Below are positions 42,955 to 50,963 of a stretch of DNA of 64,000 bases, in pieces. A program made the position numbers and the translations under genes. The notes under the pieces are model-generated. The model was not told the origin of the DNA. It was given only the letters and a program-made list of their open reading frames with translations, and did not search any database. Source of the stretch: CAMYKD01 sp041617155 (GTDB lineage Bacteria > Pseudomonadota > Alphaproteobacteria > Kiloniellales > JAKSDN01). The stretch lies in NCBI GenBank assembly GCA_041617155.1, contig JBFJPL010000005.1:1-64000 (forward strand). Reading direction: 5' to 3'. Numbering within the stretch: position 1 is the first letter of the stretch; each line of letters opens with the position of its first letter.

Positions 42955-43127
42955 GCGCCTCGCAATTTCCCTTTGGCGGGGGACCCGGATAGGCCAGCCA
43001 AGCCTACGCATGGCACGGGTGTGCCAAATGCGGACAACGGAAATGGCCTATCGACCTGCCCCTTCGCCGGGCCGGGGCTAGACCCTGGGGCAATGACCGG
43101 TGCGATCGGAACCTCCCCGTCTCAGGG

Positions 43128-43511
43128 CTACTCGGTCAATACCTTGAGTATGTCGTAGCGGCTGACCTGCCCGACGAGCTTGCCGTCGCGGAGGACCGGG
43201 AAGCGACGGAAGTGGCTGTCGAGAAAATGCTGGGCCGCGCTCACCAGGTCCTGACCCGCGTCCAGGGTTGTCACGGGCGTGCTCATGAAATCGCGTACCG
43301 GTCCGCCCCAGTCGTCGTGATATCGTGTCGAAAAAACGATCTTCAGGCAGTCCTTCTTGGACAGCATGCCGACCAGGTCGCCGTCGGTGTCCACCACCGG
43401 TGCGCCGGAAATCCGTTTGTCGAGGAGAATCCGGATGGCCTCGTGAATGTTCATGTCCGGCGTGAAGGTAACCAGCCGAGTCGCCATGATGTCGGCGACG
43501 GTCCGAGTCAT
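43128..43511 (-). CDS. Tandem CBS-domain protein linked to the NQR-like operon
   Basis: The 127-residue cytoplasmic protein is a single CBS pair: VADIMATRLVTFTPDMNIHEAIRIL in the first domain and VRDFMSTPVTTLDAGQDLVSAAQHFL in the second, each ending in a GxLVGxxS-like strand. CBS pairs often bind AMP, ATP or other adenosyl ligands and report energy state. Its ATG lies inside the nqrM stop (ATGA overlap), so it is translated together with the NQR maturation factor. It has no catalytic domain, so a regulatory contact is likely but unproven. Confidence 0.88.
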   Translation of the reverse strand: MTRTVADIMATRLVTFTPDMNIHEAIRILLDKRISGAPVVDTDGDLVGMLSKKDCLKIVFSTRYHDDWGGPVRDFMSTPVTTLDAGQDLVSAAQHFLDSHFRRFPVLRDGKLVGQVSRYDILKVLTE

Positions 43512-43663
43512 CGCTCCTTCCCGGGCCGGCAGAGGGGACAGGCCTTGAGCACAGCGTCTCCGCCGCACGACCCCTTGAGCGGGCCGCGGCCGAGCAGGAC
43601 CCCCGCGCCGAGTCCGAGGATCGCCAGCACGATCACCGCGAAGCTGAGCAAGAACAGCGTCAT
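43508..43663 (-). CDS. nqrM: NqrM (DUF539), iron-delivery maturation factor for NqrD/NqrE site
   Basis: This 51-residue gene is too short for most ORF filters. The translation starts MTLFLLSFAVIVLAILGLG, a single membrane helix, then GRGPLKGSCGGD and ACPLC, giving three conserved-type cysteines (Cys33, Cys42, Cys45). NqrM is known to be needed to build the membrane iron centre between NqrD and NqrE. Its ATG overlaps the apbE stop by 4 bp and its TGA overlaps the start of the CBS gene. The position right after apbE is the usual one in NQR operons. Confidence 0.88.
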   Translation of the reverse strand: MTLFLLSFAVIVLAILGLGAGVLLGRGPLKGSCGGDAVLKACPLCRPGKER

Positions 43664-44622
43664 GAAGCGCCTCCCACCGCGAATCCGTTGACGTCCACTT
43701 CCTCCAGTCCGCCCGGGCGGCGCATCAGGAACAGCGCGCTGGCGTCGCGAGCCTTGAGCAGCGGGCGGGCGGCTTCCGGCCCCAGCACCATGGCGGCCGT
43801 TGCCAGACCGTCCGCAATCAGCCCCGTCGCGGCCAACACGCTCACCGAGGCGACCCCATTGTTTACCGGCGTCCGGGTACGCGGGTCCAGAACATGACCA
43901 TAGCGCCGACTACCAACGGCATAGCCCTGCGCGCCGTCGCCCGACGTCGCCAAGGCGCGCCTGTCTGCTTCGACGATTCGCTGAAGCATGGTCGATCCCG
44001 GCCGTTCGATACCGACACGCCAGGGCCGTCCCGATGGGTGGCGGCCCCGGGCCGCGACCTCGCCGCCCAGTTCGACCAGGAAATCGAGCCCGTCGAGCGC
44101 CTGCACGATCTCGTCCAGCGCGTGTCCCTTGGCGATGCCGCAAAGGTCGAGGCTCAACCCGGGGCACGCCGTTCTCAGCACATCACCGACGATGCTCAGA
44201 TCGCGATACCGGCCGCTCGGGCGGGCAGGCGAAATGGCGGGCGGCCCGAAGCCGTAGCGCCTGCCCAGCGGCGCCGTGGTCGGGTCGAAGGCGCCGTCGC
44301 TGTCCCGGGCCAGCTCCAGCGCCGCGCGCGCAACGAGACTTGTCTCGCGCGACACAAAGGTGCAGCCGGCGGCGTTGAAGCGGGCCAATTCGGAGCCGGA
44401 GCGATAGGGCGACATGAGGGCATCAATGCGCGCCACGACCACTTCCAGCCGGGCCCGCGCCCGGGCCGCCTCGCGCGTGTCGGGCAGCACGAGCCGCCAC
44501 GCCGAGCCGAAGGCGGGGCCCGTGTGGACGCGCACTTCGGCCGCGCGTGCCGCGGCGGGCAAGACGTTCAGCAACGCCGCGCCGCCGGCTATTCGCAGAA
44601 GCTCCCTTCGCGTGATCGTCAT
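43660..44622 (-). CDS. apbE: FAD:protein FMN transferase
   Basis: ApbE attaches FMN by a phosphoester bond to a threonine in DGxSGAT-type motifs of NqrB, NqrC or RnfD/G. The 320-residue protein has a twin-arginine-like N-terminus (ITRRELLRIAGGAALL), consistent with periplasmic action, and the conserved segments MSPYRSGSELARFN, SLDLCGIAKGHALD, ELGGEVAARGRHPSG and YGHVLDPRTRTPV. In this operon only NqrC shows a target motif. It starts right after nqrF, 0 bp apart. Confidence 0.94.
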   Translation of the reverse strand: MTITRRELLRIAGGAALLNVLPAAARAAEVRVHTGPAFGSAWRLVLPDTREAARARARLEVVVARIDALMSPYRSGSELARFNAAGCTFVSRETSLVARAALELARDSDGAFDPTTAPLGRRYGFGPPAISPARPSGRYRDLSIVGDVLRTACPGLSLDLCGIAKGHALDEIVQALDGLDFLVELGGEVAARGRHPSGRPWRVGIERPGSTMLQRIVEADRRALATSGDGAQGYAVGSRRYGHVLDPRTRTPVNNGVASVSVLAATGLIADGLATAAMVLGPEAARPLLKARDASALFLMRRPGGLEEVDVNGFAVGGAS

Positions 44623-45840
44623 TCAGCCTCCGAAATCGTCGTACAGGATATTCTCGCGCGGGACGTCCAGCGTATCCAGCAGGGCGCGTGCCGCCTCGAT
44701 CATGAGGGGCGGGCCGCACAGATAGTATTCGCACGCCGCCGGGTCGGGATGCGCCTTCAAATGGTTGCGGTAGACGACGTCATGGATGAACCCCGTCTCA
44801 CCGTCCCACGAGTCGCCGGGCGCGGGGTCGGACAGCGCCACATGCCAGGAAAAATTCGCGTGTTCCCGCGCCAGCCGCTCCATATCGTCGGCGTAGTAGA
44901 GATCGATCAACGCGCGCGCGCCATACCAAAAGCTGATCCTGCGCGACGTCCTTTTGTATTCGAGCTGGTCGAACACATGCGCGCGCAGCGGCACCATGCC
45001 GACGCCGCCACCGATCAGGACGATCTCGCGGTCCGTCTCCATGACGAAGAAGTCGCCGAACGGTCCCGACACCGTGACCGCGTCGCCGACCTCGAGACCG
45101 AACAGGTAGGACGACACCACCCCGGGCGGCGCGTCCGGCCTGCTGGCGGGCGGCAGGGCGAGGCGGATGTTGAGCAGCAGCGCGTTGGTCTCCCCGGGGT
45201 GGTTGGCCAGCGAATACGCCCGGGCAACGGGGGCCTTGCACCGGGCCGTGAGTCTTCTAAGGCCCAAACGCGTCCAGGCATCTTCGTGCGCGGGGTCCAC
45301 GGCGATCTCGGCGAACGGCAGGGTGAAGCGCGGCGCGGTGACCTCCACGTATGATCCGGCCCGGAAACTCCTGGCCTGCCCCTCGGGCAGGGCCAGCACG
45401 ATTTCCTTGATCAGCGGCGCGAGGGATCGAGTCCGGCTGACGGTGCATGACCAGGTTTCCGCGACCAGCAGGTCGGCGGCCACGGTGACCGCGAGGTCGT
45501 CGCGCACCACCACTTGGCAGGCGAGGCGGACGCCGTTCGCGATGTCGACTTCGCCTAGCGTGGCCCGCTCGATCGGCAGAACGTCCCCGCCACCGGTTAC
45601 GGTCACCCGGCACAAACCACAGGTGCCCGCCCCGCCGCAGCTTGTGGGCAGATGCACGCCGCCATGTTCCAGTGCCGCCAGCAGTTTTTGTCCGAGGTCG
45701 GCGTCCAGGACACGCTCGCCGTTCACGGTGATGTGCGCGAGGCCCCCGGGCACCAGCACGGCCCGGGCGACCAATACGACGAAGGCCAGCACCATGATCA
45801 GTCCCGTGAACACCGAACTGCCAAGAAGGATCTCCGTCAT
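44623..45840 (-). CDS. nqrF: NADH dehydrogenase subunit of the NQR-like complex
   Basis: NqrF oxidises NADH on the cytoplasmic side. The 405-residue protein has one N-terminal membrane helix (GLIMVLAFVVLVARAVLV), a 2Fe-2S ferredoxin domain with Cys68, Cys74, Cys77 and Cys108 (SCGGAGTCGLC, ACQVV), an FAD domain with ARAYSLANHP, and an NADH domain with LIGGGVGMVPLRAHVF and YYLCGPPLMIE. All four iron ligands are present. The ATG at 45840 is followed by the standard leader; the nqrE stop lies 7 bp before it. Confidence 0.94.
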   Translation of the reverse strand: MTEILLGSSVFTGLIMVLAFVVLVARAVLVPGGLAHITVNGERVLDADLGQKLLAALEHGGVHLPTSCGGAGTCGLCRVTVTGGGDVLPIERATLGEVDIANGVRLACQVVVRDDLAVTVAADLLVAETWSCTVSRTRSLAPLIKEIVLALPEGQARSFRAGSYVEVTAPRFTLPFAEIAVDPAHEDAWTRLGLRRLTARCKAPVARAYSLANHPGETNALLLNIRLALPPASRPDAPPGVVSSYLFGLEVGDAVTVSGPFGDFFVMETDREIVLIGGGVGMVPLRAHVFDQLEYKRTSRRISFWYGARALIDLYYADDMERLAREHANFSWHVALSDPAPGDSWDGETGFIHDVVYRNHLKAHPDPAACEYYLCGPPLMIEAARALLDTLDVPRENILYDDFGG

Positions 45841-45847
45841 CGTCGCC

Positions 45848-46450
45848 TCATCCGAACTCCAGCCCGCCGAAAACGGCAAACCCCATCGACATGAAACCGG
45901 TCAGGATGAACGCGAGCCCGAGGCCGCGCAGCCCGTCCGGCACGAGAGTCTCGTCGATCCGCTCGCGCAGGGCGGCGAGCGCCCATACGGCCAGCGCCCA
46001 CCCCAGCCCGGAACCCAAGCCGTAGATCACGCTCTCGGAGAACTCGTAGCGGCGCTCGACCATGAACAGGCTGGCGCCGAGGATGGCGCAGTTGACGGTG
46101 ATCAGCGGCAGATAGATTCCCAGCGAGCGGTAGAGCCGGGGGAAGTGGCGATCGAGGACCATCTCGAGGATCTGCACTGTGGCCGCGATGACGCCGATCG
46201 AGGCGATCAGCACCAGGAAGCTCAGATCGACCTCGCCCAGCCCCAGCCACGTCAGCGCGCCGGGCCCGAGCAGCCAGGTGAAAAGGAGGTTGTTGACAGG
46301 GACGGTGATCGTTTCGACCACGATCATGGCGAGGCCCAGCCCGAACGCGGTCTCCAGATGACGGGAGACCGCGAGGAACGTGCACATTCCAAGGAAGTAG
46401 GCGAGCGCCAAATTGTCGGTGAATACCGATCGGACCAGTAGTTCGGTCAT
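45848..46450 (-). CDS. nqrE: NQR subunit E
   Basis: NqrE is a six-helix inner-membrane subunit; with NqrD it forms a pseudo-symmetric pair that holds an intramembrane 2Fe-2S centre. The 200-residue protein has both cysteines at the expected places: Cys23 in YFLGMCTFLAVS and Cys121 in LITVNCAILGASLF. Motifs FTDNLALAYFLG and ETAFGLGLAM are typical. The ATG at 46450 overlaps the nqrD stop by 4 bp. Confidence 0.95.
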   Translation of the reverse strand: MTELLVRSVFTDNLALAYFLGMCTFLAVSRHLETAFGLGLAMIVVETITVPVNNLLFTWLLGPGALTWLGLGEVDLSFLVLIASIGVIAATVQILEMVLDRHFPRLYRSLGIYLPLITVNCAILGASLFMVERRYEFSESVIYGLGSGLGWALAVWALAALRERIDETLVPDGLRGLGLAFILTGFMSMGFAVFGGLEFG

Positions 46451-47097
46451 CGCGGCACCTCGCCGCCCTGTTCTCCCGGGGCCGGCTCGGCCTGTTCCGG
46501 CCGAATGGTACGTATCGCCCACACCAGCAGTCCGAGCAGGAAGAACGCGCTCGGCGGCAGCGCCATCAATCCGAGCGGCGTGAACCAGCCGCCATCCGCG
46601 GCGGCCGGCAAAATTGTGACGCCCAACAGCGTTCCCGCACCGAAAAGCTCGCGCACGATGCCGACCGTAACCAGGATCAGGGCATAGCCGAGGCCGTTGC
46701 CGAGACCGTCGAGCAGGCTCGCGCCGGGGGGATTCTTCATGGCGAAACCTTCCGCGCGGGCGAGCACGATGCAGTTAGTGACGATGAGGCCGACAAACAC
46801 GCTGAGACGCTTGCTCATCGCGAACATGTAGGCTTGCAGCATTTGGTCCACGACGATGACCAGCGAGGCAATGATCGTGATCTGCACGATGAGCCGGATC
46901 GAGCGGGGAACATGGTTGCGAATCAGGCTGATCAGGCCGTTGGAGAGGGTGAGCACGAAGATCAGCGCGGCGCTCATCACCAGGGCGGTGGCCAGCGACG
47001 TGGTCACCGCAAGCGCAGAGCAGATCCCGAGCACCTGAAGCGTCACCGGGTTGGCGACGAGAATGGGGTCGACCAGGGTGCGGGTGCGATCGCTCAT
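46447..47097 (-). CDS. nqrD: NQR subunit D
   Basis: NqrD is the partner of NqrE. The 216-residue protein starts DPILVANPVTLQVLGICSALAVTT and has Cys26 and Cys109 (GLIVTNCIVLARAEGFA), the two ligands for the shared iron-sulfur site. A C-terminal tail of about 20 hydrophilic residues follows the last helix. It overlaps nqrC by 4 bp and nqrE by 4 bp. The open frame extends further upstream but only as a shadow of nqrC. Confidence 0.95.
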   Translation of the reverse strand: MSDRTRTLVDPILVANPVTLQVLGICSALAVTTSLATALVMSAALIFVLTLSNGLISLIRNHVPRSIRLIVQITIIASLVIVVDQMLQAYMFAMSKRLSVFVGLIVTNCIVLARAEGFAMKNPPGASLLDGLGNGLGYALILVTVGIVRELFGAGTLLGVTILPAAADGGWFTPLGLMALPPSAFFLLGLLVWAIRTIRPEQAEPAPGEQGGEVPR

Positions 47098-47834
47098 CGC
47101 CCCGCCTCCGACTTGAGGCGATCGAGATACGGGCCGTAGCCGTCGGGGCCGAGCCAGAAACGCAGTAGGTTGGTGACGCCGGTGCCGGTGCGGGTCGCAC
47201 CGGAGATGCCGTCGACCTCGTGCACGCCGGTGCCGGCGCCCTTGACCACCCCGATGCGGATCACGCCGTCGGCATCGGCCACCTGCCTGCCCGGCCAAAG
47301 GGCCTGCCACGCATCTTCCTCGATGCGCGCGCCCATGCCGGGGGTCTCGTCCTGTTCGTAAAAGGTCAGCGCGGCGACGGTGTTCAAATCGGCCTTCAGG
47401 GCAAGATACCCCTTGAGCGTCGATTGATAGCCGGTTCCGCGCACCGGCAGGACCACCAACCTCAACGCGCCCTCCTCGCGCAGTTCGAAGACGGTGGCCA
47501 CGTTCTCGCGGCTGCCCAGCCCCGCACGGTCGCGGTCGACCGGCAGCTCGGTGCTCGTGCCCGGGTCGCGGTCCACATCGGCGCCGGAGGCGAGATCCAC
47601 CAGACGCATCTCCGGAACGCCCGCGCCCAGGATTTCCAACATCCCCAGCATGCGCGCCACCTTGTCCGCCTGCCGGTTGGCGTCCTGCAGCGGCCTCAGC
47701 GTCACCGCCGTGGCCGAAACCACCAGCGAGCAAACCAGGGCAACCAGGAGCGCGACGCCGACGGTCTTCGCCGTGCTGTCGTTGGGCAGGGCAAGGAAGC
47801 CCCGCCACCAGACGAGCGGATTGGCACTAGCCAT
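47094..47834 (-). CDS. nqrC: NQR subunit C, flavinylated periplasmic subunit
   Basis: NqrC has one N-terminal membrane helix (TVGVALLVALVCSLVVSATA) and a periplasmic domain that carries covalently bound FMN. The 246-residue protein keeps the exact ApbE target motif DGISGAT with Thr214 as the predicted attachment residue, plus ETPGMGARIEEDAW. It overlaps the nqrB-like gene by 8 bp upstream and nqrD downstream. It is the only gene in the operon with a recognisable flavinylation motif, which makes it the likely electron exit on the periplasmic side. Confidence 0.94.
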   Translation of the reverse strand: MASANPLVWWRGFLALPNDSTAKTVGVALLVALVCSLVVSATAVTLRPLQDANRQADKVARMLGMLEILGAGVPEMRLVDLASGADVDRDPGTSTELPVDRDRAGLGSRENVATVFELREEGALRLVVLPVRGTGYQSTLKGYLALKADLNTVAALTFYEQDETPGMGARIEEDAWQALWPGRQVADADGVIRIGVVKGAGTGVHEVDGISGATRTGTGVTNLLRFWLGPDGYGPYLDRLKSEAGR

Positions 47835-48612
47835 GGCGGGGCCTCCAGGCGAGCGCCCGGTCCAGAAGCGGCGCGAACAGCCCGCCCAGCAGAGCCGCGA
47901 ACACCACGCCGTCGGGCTGGTCGGGATTGGCGAGGCGGATCGCGACAATCAGCGCGCCGACCAGCATGCCCAGCAGCCAACGGGCACCACTGCCGGCGAT
48001 CGCGCCCTCGGGCGCCGCAGCGAGGAACAGGATACCGGCTGAGAAGGCACCGAGGCCGGGATGCTGCCACCACACGGGGTCGCCCATCAACAAACCCGCC
48101 GCCGCAGCGCCGGCCACGGCGCCCGCGGCGACCTGCCAGGCGAGCGAGCCTCTCAACATCAGGATAACGGCCCCGGGCAGGCAGGACAGGGCGAACACGT
48201 AGTCGGGCGACAGCGCGAGGATGCCTTGCGCCTCGAACCCGCCCTCGGGGAAGGAAAAGATGGCGAATGCCAGGCCGATCAGCGCCGGCGGCAGTATCGC
48301 CCTGCCGCCGAAGATCTCGCGCCCGAAGACGGCGCCGAAGCTGAGCGCGAGCACGGCCCCGCCCCAGCCGACCGGCCCTGGCAGCATCACGACGAACAAC
48401 ACGGCGAAGGCAGGCAGCCCGGAGCCGAGCGGGCGTCCCGTCCGGCGCGCGAACAGGGCGGCCCAGGCATAGGTGATGCCGAGCGCCAGAGCGAGCAGAA
48501 GCAGCCGCTGCATCGCCACCTCCGTGCCGTCGCCAAACAGCCGCACGAGGAAGGGCAGCGTCAGCGCCAGCAGCCTGAGGCGGTCATCACTGTCCGGATC
48601 GGTCATGGTCAT
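47827..48612 (-). CDS. Short, divergent NqrB/RnfD-like membrane subunit without flavin motif
   Basis: The 259-261-residue hydrophobic protein shares with NqrB/RnfD the stretch VLALSFGAVFGREIFGGRAILPPALIGLAF, where normal NqrB has GKEVFGG and NPALTGRAF, and the ending IRLANPDQPDGVVFAALLGGLFAPLLD. It is far shorter than typical NqrB (about 410) and RnfD (about 350). The SGAT flavinylation site is absent: the sequence goes from FPEGGFEAQGILALS almost directly to the next helix. The late conserved ATDPVSA block is also not recognisable. It starts with ATG 48612 or 48606. A frameshifted second copy lies at 50960-51462, and no nqrA precedes it. Confidence 0.85.
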   Translation of the reverse strand: MTMTDPDSDDRLRLLALTLPFLVRLFGDGTEVAMQRLLLLALALGITYAWAALFARRTGRPLGSGLPAFAVLFVVMLPGPVGWGGAVLALSFGAVFGREIFGGRAILPPALIGLAFAIFSFPEGGFEAQGILALSPDYVFALSCLPGAVILMLRGSLAWQVAAGAVAGAAAAGLLMGDPVWWQHPGLGAFSAGILFLAAAPEGAIAGSGARWLLGMLVGALIVAIRLANPDQPDGVVFAALLGGLFAPLLDRALAWRPRHG

Positions 48613-49196
48613 CGCGTGCCAACTTAAGGTCGGGATGAAACCCTGACAACGGTTGTGCCTCAATCGCCTGGGCTTGTCTCGGGGTCGCGGGCAGTCTGCG
48701 GTCGCCTTGACGAACAACGCCTGGTCATTCGACGGCTCAGTGGACAGCTTCCTGGGGCAGCCCATTCCAACGACAACCTGATCGGTGAGTGGCACGTCGT
48801 CCGCGCCGATTGCCACGGCCATTTGCGAAGCTTCGAGCAATGATCGTTGAACAGTACCGCCGGGCGGAGGCTTTGGCTGTGCCTTCGCCATCGGGAACCA
48901 GCCGATCAATGAATCGGTTCGGGGAAACAATGGCTCAAAGTCGGACATCGGCCTCGGAGAGTCCGAAGCTGCGGTTGAACTGACGTGGGGCAAACATGGC
49001 AAAAATGGCAAAAATGGCAAAAGCAGCCATGATTGGACGTCAGCGTATTCTGCTTTCGACTGCGGGCTCATGGCGCACTATGATAATTCCATCGACGAAC
49101 TAGAATGCCGCACCATTCGTTATGGGAATGCTCATGGACACTTTTTCGTGTGGCGCGCGTGCCTTCCAAATCCGGAACGACGTGCCGGAGCTGACG
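48613..49196. other. Divergent intergenic region between nqrB-like gene and octaheme cytochrome gene
   Basis: This 584-bp stretch should contain the promoters of the NQR-like operon (minus) and of the cytochrome gene (plus). Bases about 48613-48760 are similar to 51463-51615, upstream of the nqrB pseudogene. A minus-strand frame stays open through the region but I recognise nothing in it. Three perfect 9-bp units of ATGGCAAAA are at 48996-49022. No tRNA, IS end or clear operator was recognised. Confidence 0.6.
48996..49022. repeat. Three perfect tandem copies of a 9-bp unit
   Basis: The unit ATGGCAAAA occurs at 48996-49004, 49005-49013 and 49014-49022, about 175 bp upstream of the preferred cytochrome start. 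Copy number could vary by slippage. The role is unknown. Confidence 0.8.
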
Positions 49197-50396
49197 GTGA
49201 GCAAGCTGTATGACCTCTTCGCCATTGCCAACTCATGGAGACATCTCGGCGGGCTCGTTTCGATTGCATTTGTTGTTTTGCTGTTGGCCGGCTTAAGTTC
49301 GCCGCTTGCCGCGGCGGGTCTCAATGGCGACAAGGCCTACACCGAAGGGCCACAAGTGTGCGGCCGTTGCCACACGGAAGCTTTGGAGCAGTGGCTCGCT
49401 CACGGCCACAGCCGGAAGCTCGCCATCGGCGGGCCGGCGCTCAAGGCGCTCGACGGCAAATTTGGCCTTTTCGGGAATGCGCGAGACGGCGGATTCCGCC
49501 TCCCGGACCACGACAAAGATGCCTATAACTGGGACAACGTGGCGCTGATCATCGGCGCAAGCAAGCGATGGAAGACGCGATTCCTGGCCAAAGACGGCTA
49601 CATCATCACCAAGGGCGGGAACAACCAATATAACTGGGCGGACGGTTCTTGGGTCGACTACCACAAGGACGAACAGAAAAAGTATAGCTGTGGCAGCTGC
49701 CATACCACCGGCTATCGGGAGGGCGGCAGCGCTTTCGGCGCAAAGCGAATTCCTGGCACGACCGCCGGTCCCATGCCCGGCATCGCGGGGGACTGGGCCC
49801 AGTTCAACATCACCTGCGAGGCCTGCCACGGACCGGGCGCGGCTCACGCCGCGAAGCCGAGCAAAGTCAACATAATAGTGGACAATTCGGCGCAGTCATG
49901 CGGCACGTGCCACATCCGCGGATCGGACCCGAACACCATCATCGCGGAGGGCGGCTTCATCCGCCATCACGAACAGTATCCCGAGTTCGCCAACAGCCCT
50001 CACAAGGACCTTGCCTGCACGACCTGCCACCAACCCCACGACAGCCGCTCGCAGGGCATGAAGGTGAGCGCCGCGAACACCACGGTCTGCGACACCTGCC
50101 ATGGCGCGCAGAAGGAGCTATTCGCCGGCAGTCCGATGCAAAAGGCCGGTGTGACCTGCGTGGACTGCCACATGGCAAAGGTCACGAAGTCCGCGGTTGC
50201 AGTGGGGCCCTATGAGGGCGACGTGCGCACCCACGTCATGCGGATCAATCCCGCCGCCGATTACGTGATGTTTACACCAGACGGCAAAGCGGCCAAGAAT
50301 GCTATCAGCTTGGAATTTGCCTGTTTTCGGTGCCATGCCGCGGCCAGCAAGGCGGAGTTCGCCAAGATCAAGGACTTCCATGCCATCGGCAAATGA
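49197..50396 (+). CDS. Secreted octaheme c-type cytochrome
   Basis: The 399-residue protein has a signal peptide (LGGLVSIAFVVLLLAGLSS then AAAG) and eight CXXCH heme sites at about residues 55, 165, 207, 235, 274, 298, 321 and 376: CGRCH, CGSCH, CEACH, CGTCH, CTTCH, CDTCH, CVDCH and CFRCH. CEACHGPG and the spacing resemble the cytochrome c554-like multiheme group. No CXXCK site is present, unlike NrfA nitrite reductase. The GTG at 49197 is preferred because GGAG lies six bases upstream and the signal peptide then has normal length; ATG 49122 is in frame. It is divergent from the NQR-like operon. Confidence 0.9.
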   Translation: MSKLYDLFAIANSWRHLGGLVSIAFVVLLLAGLSSPLAAAGLNGDKAYTEGPQVCGRCHTEALEQWLAHGHSRKLAIGGPALKALDGKFGLFGNARDGGFRLPDHDKDAYNWDNVALIIGASKRWKTRFLAKDGYIITKGGNNQYNWADGSWVDYHKDEQKKYSCGSCHTTGYREGGSAFGAKRIPGTTAGPMPGIAGDWAQFNITCEACHGPGAAHAAKPSKVNIIVDNSAQSCGTCHIRGSDPNTIIAEGGFIRHHEQYPEFANSPHKDLACTTCHQPHDSRSQGMKVSAANTTVCDTCHGAQKELFAGSPMQKAGVTCVDCHMAKVTKSAVAVGPYEGDVRTHVMRINPAADYVMFTPDGKAAKNAISLEFACFRCHAAASKAEFAKIKDFHAIGK

Positions 50397-50419
50397 CCCG
50401 CGGCGGCAATGCATGATGA

Positions 50420-50963
50420 CGCGGCGGTCCTTGGGGCCCCAGCTGCCGGGCAGGCTGCAGTCCGCCGTGGCCCGGTCGTCGATCAGCGCCTGGTTCATCT
50501 CGGTCGCGAAGGAGCCCGGGCCGATGCCGTTGACCTGGAGGCCCATGGGCGCCCAGTCGGCGCACATGCCCTTGGTCAGCATCTTGACCGCACCCTTGGC
50601 CGCGGTGTAGGGCGCGATGGTCGGCCGGCCGACCTCGCTCATCAGCGAGCAGATGTTGATGATCTTGCCGGCCTTGCGCGCGATCATTCGCCGCGCCACC
50701 AGGAACACGCCGGTGAGATAGGTCTCGATCACCGCCCGCCAGTCGGCCTCGGGAAACTCGGCCAAGGGTTTGCGCACCTGGATCCCGGCGTGGTTGACGA
50801 GAATGTCGCTCGGCCCCTGCCCCTCCTCGATCTCGACCACGCCGGCCTCGACCGCGGCCCCGTCGGTGACGTCGAAGGCGACCCGCTCAGCCGCCACCTC
50901 GGCCTCGCACAAATCGGCCACGGCCCGCCCCGGCTTGGCCTCGTCACGCCCGTTCAGCACCAC
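50420..50963 (-). pseudogene. Truncated short-chain dehydrogenase fragment fused to nqrB remnant
   Basis: The frame shows SDR features: VLNGRDEAKPGRAV, DILVNHAGIQVRKPL (the NAG motif), NICSLMSEVGRPTIAPYTAAKGAVKML with catalytic Ser, Tyr and Lys, and QVNGIGPGSFATEMNQAL. The N-terminal glycine-rich cofactor motif is missing because the frame runs straight in from nqrB sequence (AAGAMVGVAA). The C-terminal third is replaced by unrelated sequence after PGSWGPKD, 24 bp from the cytochrome stop. It resembles gluconate 5-dehydrogenase-type SDRs and is almost certainly non-functional. Confidence 0.8.

Noticed and set aside
43128..48612. Possible Rnf complex instead of NQR
   Set aside because: NqrF with its ferredoxin-plus-FAD/NADH architecture, and NqrM, are specific to NQR; no RnfB or RnfC is present.
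48613..49071. N-terminal extension of the nqrB-like frame to 49071, which could have supplied missing NqrB sequence
   Set aside because: The extension has stretches such as LLLPFLPFLPCLP that come from the 9-bp repeat and no NqrB-like helices or motifs.
49197..50396. NrfA-type nitrite reductase
   Set aside because: There are eight CXXCH sites and no CXXCK active-site motif.
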